A DNA stretch of 41,563 nt from Pseudomonadota bacterium (GTDB lineage: Bacteria > Pseudomonadota > Gammaproteobacteria > Pseudomonadales > Pseudohongiellaceae), in contig JADFIJ010000004.1 of NCBI GenBank assembly GCA_022566775.1, positions 1 to 41,563 of the forward strand, read 5' to 3'. The notes beneath the pieces were generated by a model. The model ran no database searches. It was not told where the DNA came from and saw only the letters and a list, made by a program, of their open reading frames with translations. The position numbers were made by a program, and so were the translations under genes. How positions within the stretch are numbered: position 1 is the stretch's first letter; every line of letters begins with the position of its first letter. Positions 1-7,429 of this stretch are shown one piece after another.

Positions 1-297
1 TGGGGCCAGTGCCAGGCCGAAGCGCCGGAGCGCACTCAGTCTTGTCGCCGGCCCTTGGGTTCTGGACTGATGCCAGGTAGAGGCGAAGCCGGTGATGCAG
101 CCAAGCGCCGCTATTGCCAGCCAGGCATAGACCCAGGCTTCCTCGCGAGTTTGTAGTGGTGCCAGGTAGGCTCCGATCAGAGCGATGACACCCATAGCCA
201 TCACGCCAAAGCCGGAGACGCTGGTAACGGTGCTGGAGCGCTCCATGGTCTCGCGGATGAACTGCAGATTTTCCAGGTCTTGCTGGTTTGTTTTCAT
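1..297 (-). CDS. Small membrane protein, N-terminal part (runs off window)
   Basis: An open frame of 99 codons starts at the ATG complementary to 295-297 and continues past the window edge. Residues 1-20 are polar (MKTNQQDLENLQFIRE...). They are followed by two hydrophobic segments, about residues 24-46 (SVSGFGVMAMGVIALIGAYL) and 52-70 (WVYAWLAIAALGCITGF), and then a basic stretch. This resembles small inner-membrane proteins that, as far as I recall, are often co-encoded with a winged-helix regulator; the partner would lie outside the window. A palindrome at 361-379 lies in its promoter region. No function is assigned. Confidence 0.7.
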   Translation of the reverse strand, partial: MKTNQQDLENLQFIRETMERSSTVTSVSGFGVMAMGVIALIGAYLAPLQTREEAWVYAWLAIAALGCITGFASTWHQSRTQGPATRLSALRRFGLALAP

Positions 298-360
298 CGT
301 TTTATGTCCAGTTTGGTCCCTTGATTGAACTATTCTAGTTATTGCTGTTGTTATATCAAG

Positions 361-379
361 TACTTTGTATTATAAAGTA
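361..379. promoter_or_regulatory. Dyad overlapping a -10-like box upstream of the partial membrane gene
   Basis: TACTTT and AAAGTA are separated by seven bases. On the minus strand the dyad contains a TATAAT hexamer (complement of 369-374), about 70 bases before the start at 297. A repressor bound here would cover the -10 box. No regulator is identified and there is no good -35 box. Confidence 0.35.
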
Positions 380-506
380 GATCGAATCGATTTAGGGAAT
401 CCTTGTCCTGACATCCGGGCTCTAATTGTGCTGCTGCGTCGTGGTGGAGTGGCGACATTTTTCCTGACCTCACTAAAACCAGGCTTTCCCAGCGGGGGAT
501 CAAACC

Positions 507-1763
507 ATGTTAGTTAATCCAATTCTCGATAGAGGCGAGGACAGTCTCGGACTCGAGCGCTTGTATCGCAGCGACCCGGCAAGATTTGCAGGCCACTTGG
601 AGAAGGCGTTGCAGCTTAATCCCGAAGCACCCATACTAAAGTTCTGGCAGGCACGATTTAAATATACGGCGCCGGTCAAGGCGATATCGACGGCAGTCAC
701 CGGCAGGCAGATCTGGTATCCAGTGCTGCTATGTCTGCTGGCAATATTGTTAGTGAGAACCCCGACCTTATTCGAAGTTAACGAACTCTGGTTCTACCCA
801 CGCTTCGCACCACTTATCGTTTTTGCAGCCTTGATCTTCTATTTCTCCCATCAAACTTCACACCGCAAATCGGTAACAGTTTTTATCATCGCCGGCGTAA
901 TGACCACTGGCCTTGCCATGGCTTTGCTGCCTGACGACTATCAGTCATCGAGTGTCGTCATGGCGATAATTCACGCACCCCTGGTGATGTGGTCACTGCT
1001 GGGCTTGGCCTTCACATCGAATGCCTGGCGCAGCGCAAAGCCGCGACTCGATTATCTTCGATACAACGGGGAAGTATTTATATTTACCACCATGATTTTG
1101 CTAGGTGGTATCGTCTTGACGGGTTTAACGATCGCACTGTTTGGTCTCATTCAGCTGGATATTGAACAGTGGTACCTACGCAACGTGGTGCTCGCTGGAT
1201 TAGTCTCAGCACCGATCCTGGCGACCTTCTTGTATAATGAAATTCTGGGCCGGAACAGCCGATTCGCCAGCACTATCGCGAATATCTTCACACCATTGTT
1301 TCTGATCACCGTGGTGATCTACCTGCTGACAATGGCTATTCAACAAAAGAGTCCGTTTTCAGACCGCGATTTTCTCATCCTGTTTAACGGCTTGCTAATT
1401 CTGGTTCTCGGCATGACGGTGTTTTCTGTCTGTGGTCGCAACCACGATCAACCGTCGCGCCTGGTCGATTCGATTAATCTGGCGCTTGTCTGCGTCACGC
1501 TGATGGTGAATTTGATTGCCCTGGCGGCCATTCTCTATCGCTTCTCAGAATGGGGATTGAGTCCAAACCGAGTAGTTGTGCTGGGGGCGAATGTTTTAAT
1601 ATTCGGACACTTGATCCAGATATTAAAAGCCTATAGCGATGTGTTCCGCGGGAAAATTAAGGCCGAGAAACTGATCAAGGCGACTGTGGCCTTTCTACCT
1701 ATATACGGGGCCTGGGCAGCTGTCGTCATGATCGCTTTACCCATCGTATTCCGGTTTGCATAG
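507..1763 (+). CDS. DUF4153-type polytopic membrane protein
   Basis: A 418-residue protein with a soluble N-terminus of about 70 residues and roughly ten hydrophobic segments from residue 72 to the C-terminus. The central stretch (GEVFIFTTMILLGG, then FNEIL-like LYNEIL near residue 245) resembles DUF4153 membrane proteins, whose function is unknown. The ATG at 507 follows a G-rich stretch (AGCGGGGG) about eight bases upstream. The TAG stop is immediately followed by, and shares one base with, an inverted repeat that could act as a transcription end shared with the convergent propeller gene. The family call rests on pattern memory and is moderate. Confidence 0.6.
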   Translation: MLVNPILDRGEDSLGLERLYRSDPARFAGHLEKALQLNPEAPILKFWQARFKYTAPVKAISTAVTGRQIWYPVLLCLLAILLVRTPTLFEVNELWFYPRFAPLIVFAALIFYFSHQTSHRKSVTVFIIAGVMTTGLAMALLPDDYQSSSVVMAIIHAPLVMWSLLGLAFTSNAWRSAKPRLDYLRYNGEVFIFTTMILLGGIVLTGLTIALFGLIQLDIEQWYLRNVVLAGLVSAPILATFLYNEILGRNSRFASTIANIFTPLFLITVVIYLLTMAIQQKSPFSDRDFLILFNGLLILVLGMTVFSVCGRNHDQPSRLVDSINLALVCVTLMVNLIALAAILYRFSEWGLSPNRVVVLGANVLIFGHLIQILKAYSDVFRGKIKAEKLIKATVAFLPIYGAWAAVVMIALPIVFRFA

Positions 1764-1853
1764 CGGGGGGTCAGGTCTTTCTTGTTAGCGCATATTATAA
1801 TTTTTTGCTGCCGAGGACGCGAGGACGCTAACAAGAAAGACCTGACCCCCTGC
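1763..1853. repeat. GGGGTCAG-family inverted repeat, 28-base arms
   Basis: The arms at 1763-1790 and 1826-1853 are complementary at 27 of 28 positions, with a 35-base spacer. The arms begin G-rich (GGGGGGTCAGGTC) and end in GTTAGCG. The repeat fills the gap between two convergent genes, so it may also terminate transcription. It belongs with the similar repeats at 2975, 4877, 6026, 14444 and 26955. Confidence 0.85.
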
Positions 1854-1858
1854 TCAAT

Positions 1859-2956
1859 CTATTTACGCCCGAGCCCGAATTCGTTACCCACGGCCACGAC
1901 CTTGCCATCGCGGAAATGCACTTCTATATACTTCGAACCGCTGACCGGCTTGCCGTTTTCATCCCGCAGTACGGCAACCCGCTCGTGGGTTTTCGCATCG
2001 AAGACGTCGGGGGTGTGGGTCCAGACATAGCGACCATCCAGGCTGAAGGTCACCCAGCCATGGCCACCCTGGCTTAACTCGACCTCGCCGGTTAGTACCG
2101 GGGGCATCTGGGTGGCGTCGAAAATAAACAACTTCTGGCCTTCCTGGTCGCTGATCCACAACTCGGTTTCATCGGGGTTGAGGGCGACGCCGTGGGTACG
2201 ATGGGGGATGGGCTCATCGCCCACTAACACCTGGTGTATGATCCGCTCCTGTTGCAGGTCCACCACGTCAAAACCCACATGACTGCCCAGGCTCACATAG
2301 GCGATGCGGTTGGCGCTATCCACGGTGAAGGGGAAGACTCCCTGGCCCCCGGATTCGCCCACGGGTTCGATCTGATAAACCACGCTCTCATCCTCGGTGT
2401 CGAGCACCGTCAGCATCATGGTGGTGCCGAGATAGAGGTAGCGGCCGTCGACACTCACCAGGGAATTGTGTGCCTTGCTGCCGACGTGGACGTGTTTGAT
2501 GAGTTCGCCGGTGGCCCCGTCGAGAACCAGCACGCCGCTTTCCTCGCCGGAAACCCACCAGCCGGTAGGAACGTAGACCTTCTTGCCGTCCAGGGTGACC
2601 GAAGATCGATCGCTGCCCAGAGTATAGGTCTGCTGCCAGGTGATCTGGTCCGTCTCGAGGTCGAAGGCGCCGATGCGGGGATGCTGGGTGGAGAAGTAAG
2701 CGCTGTGGGTCTCGAGGTTGGCGGCGAAGCCGCGCAGGCCTTCTTCGAAGATCGGGATATCGATCCGCCGCACCAGCTTATGGCCGTCATCGATATCGAA
2801 GATCAGAATACCGGCGCCGTCGGCCTGGCCCTCAACCTGGGCCGCATCCGGTGTGCTGAGGTAGAGGTAGCGTTTGATGTCTGATGGATTCTGCGCGGTT
2901 AGCGTCGACGCGAATGTCAGAAAACAGAGGATTGTGAGGGTGAGAAAATTGCGCAT
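1859..2956 (-). CDS. Secreted YVTN-like beta-propeller protein
   Basis: A 365-residue protein with a Sec signal peptide (residues 1-21, ending LTAQ). It then has repeated blade-like segments of the form 'dG+yvY/L...v.vlD.....v..i', for example VTLDGKKVYVPTGWW, VSVDGRYLYLGT and FSLDGRYVWTHTPDVFDAKT. This matches seven-bladed YVTN/YncE-like propellers and loosely resembles amine dehydrogenase heavy chains, but I see no cofactor-binding residues. The ATG at 2956 has AGGAG about ten bases upstream. It is the last gene of the minus-strand run 9918-1859, after the PQQ enzyme. A periplasmic sensing, binding or redox role is possible; no substrate can be named. Confidence 0.75.
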   Translation of the reverse strand: MRNFLTLTILCFLTFASTLTAQNPSDIKRYLYLSTPDAAQVEGQADGAGILIFDIDDGHKLVRRIDIPIFEEGLRGFAANLETHSAYFSTQHPRIGAFDLETDQITWQQTYTLGSDRSSVTLDGKKVYVPTGWWVSGEESGVLVLDGATGELIKHVHVGSKAHNSLVSVDGRYLYLGTTMMLTVLDTEDESVVYQIEPVGESGGQGVFPFTVDSANRIAYVSLGSHVGFDVVDLQQERIIHQVLVGDEPIPHRTHGVALNPDETELWISDQEGQKLFIFDATQMPPVLTGEVELSQGGHGWVTFSLDGRYVWTHTPDVFDAKTHERVAVLRDENGKPVSGSKYIEVHFRDGKVVAVGNEFGLGRK

Positions 2957-2974
2957 CGGTGTAGCTCCTGTATT

Positions 2975-2998
2975 GGGGTCAGGTCTTGCGTGTTAGCA
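2975..2998. repeat. Solo arm of the GGGGTCAG repeat family
   Basis: GGGGTCAGGTCTTGCGTGTT and the following AGCA match the left arm of the repeat at 1763 in sequence and order (GGTCAGGTCTT...GTTAGC). No complementary arm lies downstream. It sits in the 68-base gap between the PQQ gene and the propeller gene, just upstream of the propeller's ribosome-binding site. Confidence 0.65.
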
Positions 2999-3024
2999 TT
3001 ATTCGATCTTTGGGCTGTTCCCAG

Positions 3025-4836
3025 CTATTTATTGGGGAGTGCAAATATGAATAAATTCGTGCCTCTGCTGGGGCGAAGTTCCGGCGTCAGATTAATCTGT
3101 CCACCCCCGGTGTTAACCGCTATGTACTGCACGCCATCGACGGCGTAGGTAATGGGATAGCCGCTCACGGATGAGCCGAGATTCACTTCCCATAATACTT
3201 CGCCAGTCTCGTGATCGAAGGCGCGGAAGCGGCCATTGGCATCGCCGCCGAAGATGAGCCCGCCGCCCGTCGCCACCAGCGACATGGTGCCGGCCCGCTG
3301 TTCATAGAGCCATTTCGTCTTGCCGGTCTCCACGGAAATCGCGCGCACCGTACCGAGATTATCGGTGCCGGGGGTGATCTGGTGGCGGGCGGCCAAGGAG
3401 TAAATGGCGAGGCCGCCCTGGCCGCCGGCGGTCAGGGCCCGTGCCGTGTCGCTGTCGAAGTCGGCCGTGGCCAGCATCTGCGCGCAGGTGTTGCGTAGCG
3501 GGTAATACATGGTATTGGTGAGTGGACTATAGGCACCGGCTTCCCAGTCCTTGCCACCGGTCCAGGTGGGGCAGACGAACACCACCTGCTCCGATTCCGT
3601 GAAGATGACTTCTGGATTTTCCGTCGCCACTCCGGTGGTGACATCGATACTCTCGACCACGTTCTGGAACACTGTCGGCGTTGCCCACAGAAACTCGCCG
3701 GTGGCGCGGTCGAGGGTATAGACGATCCCAGTCTTGCCGGGGATACCGGTGATCACCTTACGAACTTCCCCCGACTGCAAGTTTGGATTAATCCAGGTGA
3801 CGGCGTCAGGATCGGGCGCGACGCGTGTCTCTACGAGTAGCCTCTCGAAGGGGTGGTCCAGATCCCAGTGATCATTCAAGTGTTGGTAGTGCCACCTGAT
3901 CTCTCCCGTCTCTACCTCCAGCGCCAGTGTGGAGTTGTGATAGAGGTGGGTGTTCTCGGTCCCGCCGAGGTAAAATTTCGGTGCCGGCGAAGTAACCGAC
4001 GTGCCCAGGATAATGAGTTTTAATTCCGGATCGTAACTTGGCACCATCCAGGAACCTACGTGTTGGCGTTGTTCGAAGGGCACGTCGCCCCAGGTCTCGT
4101 CCCCCGGTTCCCCCGGTGCCGGAATCAGACGTCGGCGCCACAGCTCGGCGCCGGTGCGGGCATCGTGGGCGGCGATGATACAGGCGTCGGGCCCACCCCA
4201 GGGCCGGCAACTGCGCCCCGAGATCACCCGGCCATCGGCAATGATCGGACCTGAGCTGTGGGTGGCGGAGTTGACCTGGTAATCGAAGATCCGGGTTTCC
4301 CAGACGGTCTCGCCGGTGGCGGCATCCAGCGCGAACACGTGGTTGTCGTCGCTGGTGTTGATGATTAAATTTTCGAAGATGGCGATATTTCTGTTGTTGC
4401 GGGCATTGCCGCCAACCATCTCGTAGAGATCCTCCGGGATGTCGCGGCGATACTCCCAGATCAGGTCACCGCTCACCGCATCGAGGGCCTGGATGACGTC
4501 ATTGGCCTGGGGCACATAGAGCACGCCGTCATAGGCCAACGGCGTTATCTCACCGGTGCCGACTGCCAGGTCACGGGTCCAGACCATGCGCAACTCGCCG
4601 ACGTTGTCACGATTAACCTGATCCAGCGGGCTGTAGCCCCAACTGTCCAGCGTCCGTCGCCACATTAACCAGTCGGAAGCTGCCGGGTTTTGCAGCATCG
4701 CGTCGGTGACCGGGATGAAGTCGTCGGCAGACTGCGCCTGGGCCCCAGGCTGTAGTGCCGACAGTGTGGTAAGCAGCAGCAGGGCTGTGCTCGGGATGAT
4801 TCTACCCCAGGTCGCACCGGGAAACAGTCTCAGCAT
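3025..4836 (-). CDS. PQQ-type quinoprotein dehydrogenase, periplasmic
   Basis: A 603-residue protein. Residues 1-35 form a Sec signal peptide ending AQAQ. The rest is an eight-bladed PQQ propeller with the tryptophan-docking repeats AxDxxTGxxxW, e.g. ALDAVSGDLIW (117-127), ALDAATGETVW (169-179) and AHDARTGAELW (223-233). A DHWDLD segment (322-327) lies where the catalytic region of quinoprotein dehydrogenases sits. The start is set at 4836 because AGGAG precedes it and the signal peptide begins there; the frame stays open upstream into a repeat. There is no CxxCH, so it must hand electrons to a separate cytochrome or quinone. It follows the CHEGNYGM protein gene, an arrangement repeated at 19717-22795. 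The substrate is unknown (alcohol or sugar likely). Confidence 0.85.
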   Translation of the reverse strand: MLRLFPGATWGRIIPSTALLLLTTLSALQPGAQAQSADDFIPVTDAMLQNPAASDWLMWRRTLDSWGYSPLDQVNRDNVGELRMVWTRDLAVGTGEITPLAYDGVLYVPQANDVIQALDAVSGDLIWEYRRDIPEDLYEMVGGNARNNRNIAIFENLIINTSDDNHVFALDAATGETVWETRIFDYQVNSATHSSGPIIADGRVISGRSCRPWGGPDACIIAAHDARTGAELWRRRLIPAPGEPGDETWGDVPFEQRQHVGSWMVPSYDPELKLIILGTSVTSPAPKFYLGGTENTHLYHNSTLALEVETGEIRWHYQHLNDHWDLDHPFERLLVETRVAPDPDAVTWINPNLQSGEVRKVITGIPGKTGIVYTLDRATGEFLWATPTVFQNVVESIDVTTGVATENPEVIFTESEQVVFVCPTWTGGKDWEAGAYSPLTNTMYYPLRNTCAQMLATADFDSDTARALTAGGQGGLAIYSLAARHQITPGTDNLGTVRAISVETGKTKWLYEQRAGTMSLVATGGGLIFGGDANGRFRAFDHETGEVLWEVNLGSSVSGYPITYAVDGVQYIAVNTGGGQINLTPELRPSRGTNLFIFALPNK

Positions 4837-4876
4837 TTCAATACTCCTGTGCCCGAGGGCTGAACGGAAAATAGAC

Positions 4877-4946
4877 GGGGTCAGGGTATTGTGATTGGAG
4901 TCCAAGCCGTTAAACGGAAGTCCCCAAATCACAATACTCTGCCCCC
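4877..4946. repeat. GGGGTCAG-family inverted repeat in PQQ/CHEGNYGM gap
   Basis: Arms 4877-4896 (GGGGTCAGGGTATTGTGATT) and 4927-4946 pair at 18 of 20 positions across a 30-base spacer. The repeat lies between the CHEGNYGM gene and the PQQ gene on the minus strand. Its AATCACAATACTCTG arm is nearly identical to the right arm of the repeat at 6026. Confidence 0.85.
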
Positions 4947-4983
4947 GCCTGATCGACTCCGATAATCCAATCCCGCTGGTGGT

Positions 4984-5988
4984 CTAATTTTCGCTCGCGG
5001 CCGCCGCGGCTATTCTTTCCAGTTCCCTATGCCCGGCCAGAATATTTGTCATGCCGTAGTTGCCTTCGTGGCAGGCGTACTCGTAAATCTTGTCCGGGGT
5101 TTTATCGAAAGTAATCTCGCGGGTATAAGGGGCTGTGTAAGTACCCGGATCGTTAGACGTAAACTGGTACAGAATTTCCGTCTCACTGACTCGAGTCAGA
5201 CGTTCCACATTCACTTTCATAACCGTGTCGGGTCCGGTATTGCTCTTCTCCGAATAGTTGGTGGTTTCGATCACCAGGGTGTCACCATCCCACCAGCCGC
5301 GGGAATCGCCATGCCAGAGTTTTATGTCCGCATCGACATGAGGCTTGGCCACCAGGGGAATGATACGCACGTCGTGGGCCATCTCCTGGATGATCGCCAC
5401 CGTGTCCCGAGTTTGCACGATCTGCTGATAACTGTTGTAGCCGGACCCGAGGCGCGGGGCGCCGAAAGAGACGCAGCGCTCGCCCAAGGGGCGGTCGAGC
5501 CAAGTGTCAGCCGGATGTGCCTCCCGGTGTTCTTTCAGTTCCCTGGACGCGGCGATGGCACGCTCGGTGCGCGGTGGATATTTGCCATCGGGGGGATCAA
5601 TAATCTGGGAGGTACGCCTGTGGATGGTGCGGTCCACCATCCACTGGGAATCATAGTTGCCGGTGGTGGGATCGTAGGACACGATCTCACCGGCAAAGGC
5701 GGCGGCCAGCACCCCTTCACCGAATAGGGCATCGGCGCCTGCCGCACTGATTTCCGCGATTCGTCGCCGCAAAAACACTATGTCTTCGTCGGTGAGAAGT
5801 TCCTTGTCACCGAAAACCTCGGGTCGTTCCACCGGGGTTATGGTGTTGTTCTCCCAGACCCCCTGCAGGTCGGGATGCCCATCGATGGTTCTGGGCAGTT
5901 GCCAGTCGCCGTCGGATTGGGCCAAGGCAGGACTCGTTATCAGCAGTAACAATAACAACGAGCTGGAAACCTTTAAAACTGTCTTCAT
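4984..5988 (-). CDS. Secreted CHEGNYGM-family protein (uncharacterised), copy 1
   Basis: A 334-residue protein with a signal peptide (1-23, SPALAQ). Conserved blocks shared with the paralogue at 19717-20736 are HPDLQGVW near residue 39, RRTSQIIDPPDGKYP, GERCVSFG, WHGDSRGWWDGDTLVIETTNY, ERLTRV, and C-terminal YEYACHEGNYGMTNIL (Cys306). I know this as a recurrent but uncharacterised secreted family, common in Acidobacteria and marine Gammaproteobacteria. The invariant Cys-His-Glu and the W-GDSRG-WDGD block look like ligand- or metal-binding sites, but that is inference. The start has GAGGGA upstream. It lies directly upstream of a PQQ dehydrogenase, as does the second copy. Confidence 0.8.
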   Translation of the reverse strand: MKTVLKVSSSLLLLLLITSPALAQSDGDWQLPRTIDGHPDLQGVWENNTITPVERPEVFGDKELLTDEDIVFLRRRIAEISAAGADALFGEGVLAAAFAGEIVSYDPTTGNYDSQWMVDRTIHRRTSQIIDPPDGKYPPRTERAIAASRELKEHREAHPADTWLDRPLGERCVSFGAPRLGSGYNSYQQIVQTRDTVAIIQEMAHDVRIIPLVAKPHVDADIKLWHGDSRGWWDGDTLVIETTNYSEKSNTGPDTVMKVNVERLTRVSETEILYQFTSNDPGTYTAPYTREITFDKTPDKIYEYACHEGNYGMTNILAGHRELERIAAAAASEN

Positions 5989-6025
5989 GTTGCGATTCCC
6001 TCGATGTTGAATTTTTATTGATAAA

Positions 6026-6098
6026 AGGGGTCAGAGTAAATTTGATTGGGGCCAATGCAGTTAATCAGAATTCTGTAAATCACAATACTCTGACCCCT
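6026..6098. repeat. GGGGTCAG-family inverted repeat in DUF1552/CHEGNYGM gap
   Basis: Left arm AGGGGTCAGAGTAAATTTGA (6026 onward) and right arm TCACAATACTCTGACCCCT (ending 6098) pair over about 21 bases with a few mismatches near the loop. It fills most of the 124-base gap between the DUF1552 stop and the CHEGNYGM start. Confidence 0.85.
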
Positions 6099-6112
6099 CC
6101 TATTTCTCTTCG

Positions 6113-7429
6113 TTAGATCGGTAACCGACCGGTGGAATCACCCAGTGACTCTATCGGCACCGCCATCTTGTCAAGCAGGCTCAGATGCAAATTCGAAAGC
6201 GGCGTGTTTTCAGGGTACTCCGTGTGGCGGCCCCCGGGTATCGCGGTACCCCCGGCCAGCAGCACTGGCAGGCCTGAAGACCAATGGGAGTTGCTGTCGG
6301 CCATACCGGCACCGTAGACAATCATGGAGTTGTCCAGCAGTGATCCATCCCCATCCGCTGTGGAGCGCAGGCGCTCGAGAAATTTGGCAAAGAAGGTCAT
6401 GTGGTAGCGGTTGATCTTGAGTAGTTTCTCCAGTTTCACCGGATCCTTCTGGTGATGGGAAATCGGATGGTGGGCGTCGGCGATGCCAATTTCGGCGTAG
6501 GTGCGTCCAGTTATCTCCCGACCCATCATGAAGGTGACAACCCGGGTCATGTCGGTTTCGAACGCCAGCGCCATCAGGTCGAACATGAGTGTGGCGTGCT
6601 CGCTGAAGGTGTCTGGTATCCCCGGGGGTTGCTCGATCACCGGCAATTCCCGGTCACTCTGTGCTTCCGCCATCTGGATGCGACGTTCGATGTCGCGCAC
6701 GGCATCGAGATACTGGTTCAACTTGACCTGGTCACCAGCCCCGAGTTGACGTGACAGTTCATGGGCGCGCTCGGTGACGGAATCCAGCAGGCTCGCGTCT
6801 TTCGCCAGGCGTGCCTTGCGGACCTGGGGATCGGTACTGCCGCTGTCGCCGAATAGGCGTTCAAAAACAGCGCGGGGATTGTTCTCCATGGGCAATGGTG
6901 TGGTCTCGTTGGCCCAGGAAATGGTGTTGGTATAGGCGCAACTGAAGCCTTCGTCACAGGAACCGGCAAAGTCACGGCCGTCGATGGCGAGCTCCAGCGT
7001 CGCCAGCTGCGTCTCCCGGCCCAGCAAGCGGCCGGCGATCTGATCCATGGAGATGCTGGCCCGGAGATTCGATCCATCATCCCGTTTCGAAGCGACGCCG
7101 GTGAGAAAACGGGTGGAGGCACGCGCGTGCGGCCCCTCGCCGTCCACGCCGCGTAGGCCGGTGAGGATATTGAGCTGGTTATGAAATGGCTGCAGTGGCT
7201 GCAGAATAGAGGGCAGTTCGAAGTCGCTGCCGGTGGTGGTCGGGGTCCAGTGCTCCATGCGCATGCCGTTGGGGACATAGACTATCCCGAGTCGGCGCGT
7301 CCGCCCGATGGCCGTCTCACTCGCGTTCGCCAGTGCCGGCACCATCGCGTCAAGCAGTGGCAGGGCCAGTGCCGCACCCAGCCCGCGCAGCATAGTGCGG
7401 CGGGGAATTACCTTCTTGCTAATGATCAT
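6113..7429 (-). CDS. DUF1552 protein, Tat-exported
   Basis: A 438-residue protein starting with a twin-arginine-like signal (PRRTMLRG, Arg10-Arg11, then a hydrophobic run and ALANA). The body matches the DUF1552 family: RLGIVYVPNGMRMEHWTP, SMDQIAG, ATLELAID, RVVTFMMGREITGRTY and MIVYGAGMADSNSHWSS, the last resembling the metal-site region of alkaline-phosphatase/DUF1501 folds. Function is unknown. DUF1552 genes are known mostly from Planctomycetes and Acidobacteria and typically follow a DUF1592-type gene, as here. The ATG overlaps the upstream stop (ATGA, 7426-7429) and GGAGG lies inside the upstream gene, so the two are translationally coupled. Confidence 0.88.
   Translation of the reverse strand: MIISKKVIPRRTMLRGLGAALALPLLDAMVPALANASETAIGRTRRLGIVYVPNGMRMEHWTPTTTGSDFELPSILQPLQPFHNQLNILTGLRGVDGEGPHARASTRFLTGVASKRDDGSNLRASISMDQIAGRLLGRETQLATLELAIDGRDFAGSCDEGFSCAYTNTISWANETTPLPMENNPRAVFERLFGDSGSTDPQVRKARLAKDASLLDSVTERAHELSRQLGAGDQVKLNQYLDAVRDIERRIQMAEAQSDRELPVIEQPPGIPDTFSEHATLMFDLMALAFETDMTRVVTFMMGREITGRTYAEIGIADAHHPISHHQKDPVKLEKLLKINRYHMTFFAKFLERLRSTADGDGSLLDNSMIVYGAGMADSNSHWSSGLPVLLAGGTAIPGGRHTEYPENTPLSNLHLSLLDKMAVPIESLGDSTGRLPI

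Noticed and set aside
2234-2884. 216-codon open frame on the plus strand
   Set aside because: Lies opposite the propeller gene; no family resemblance, and it mirrors the codon pattern of the real gene.
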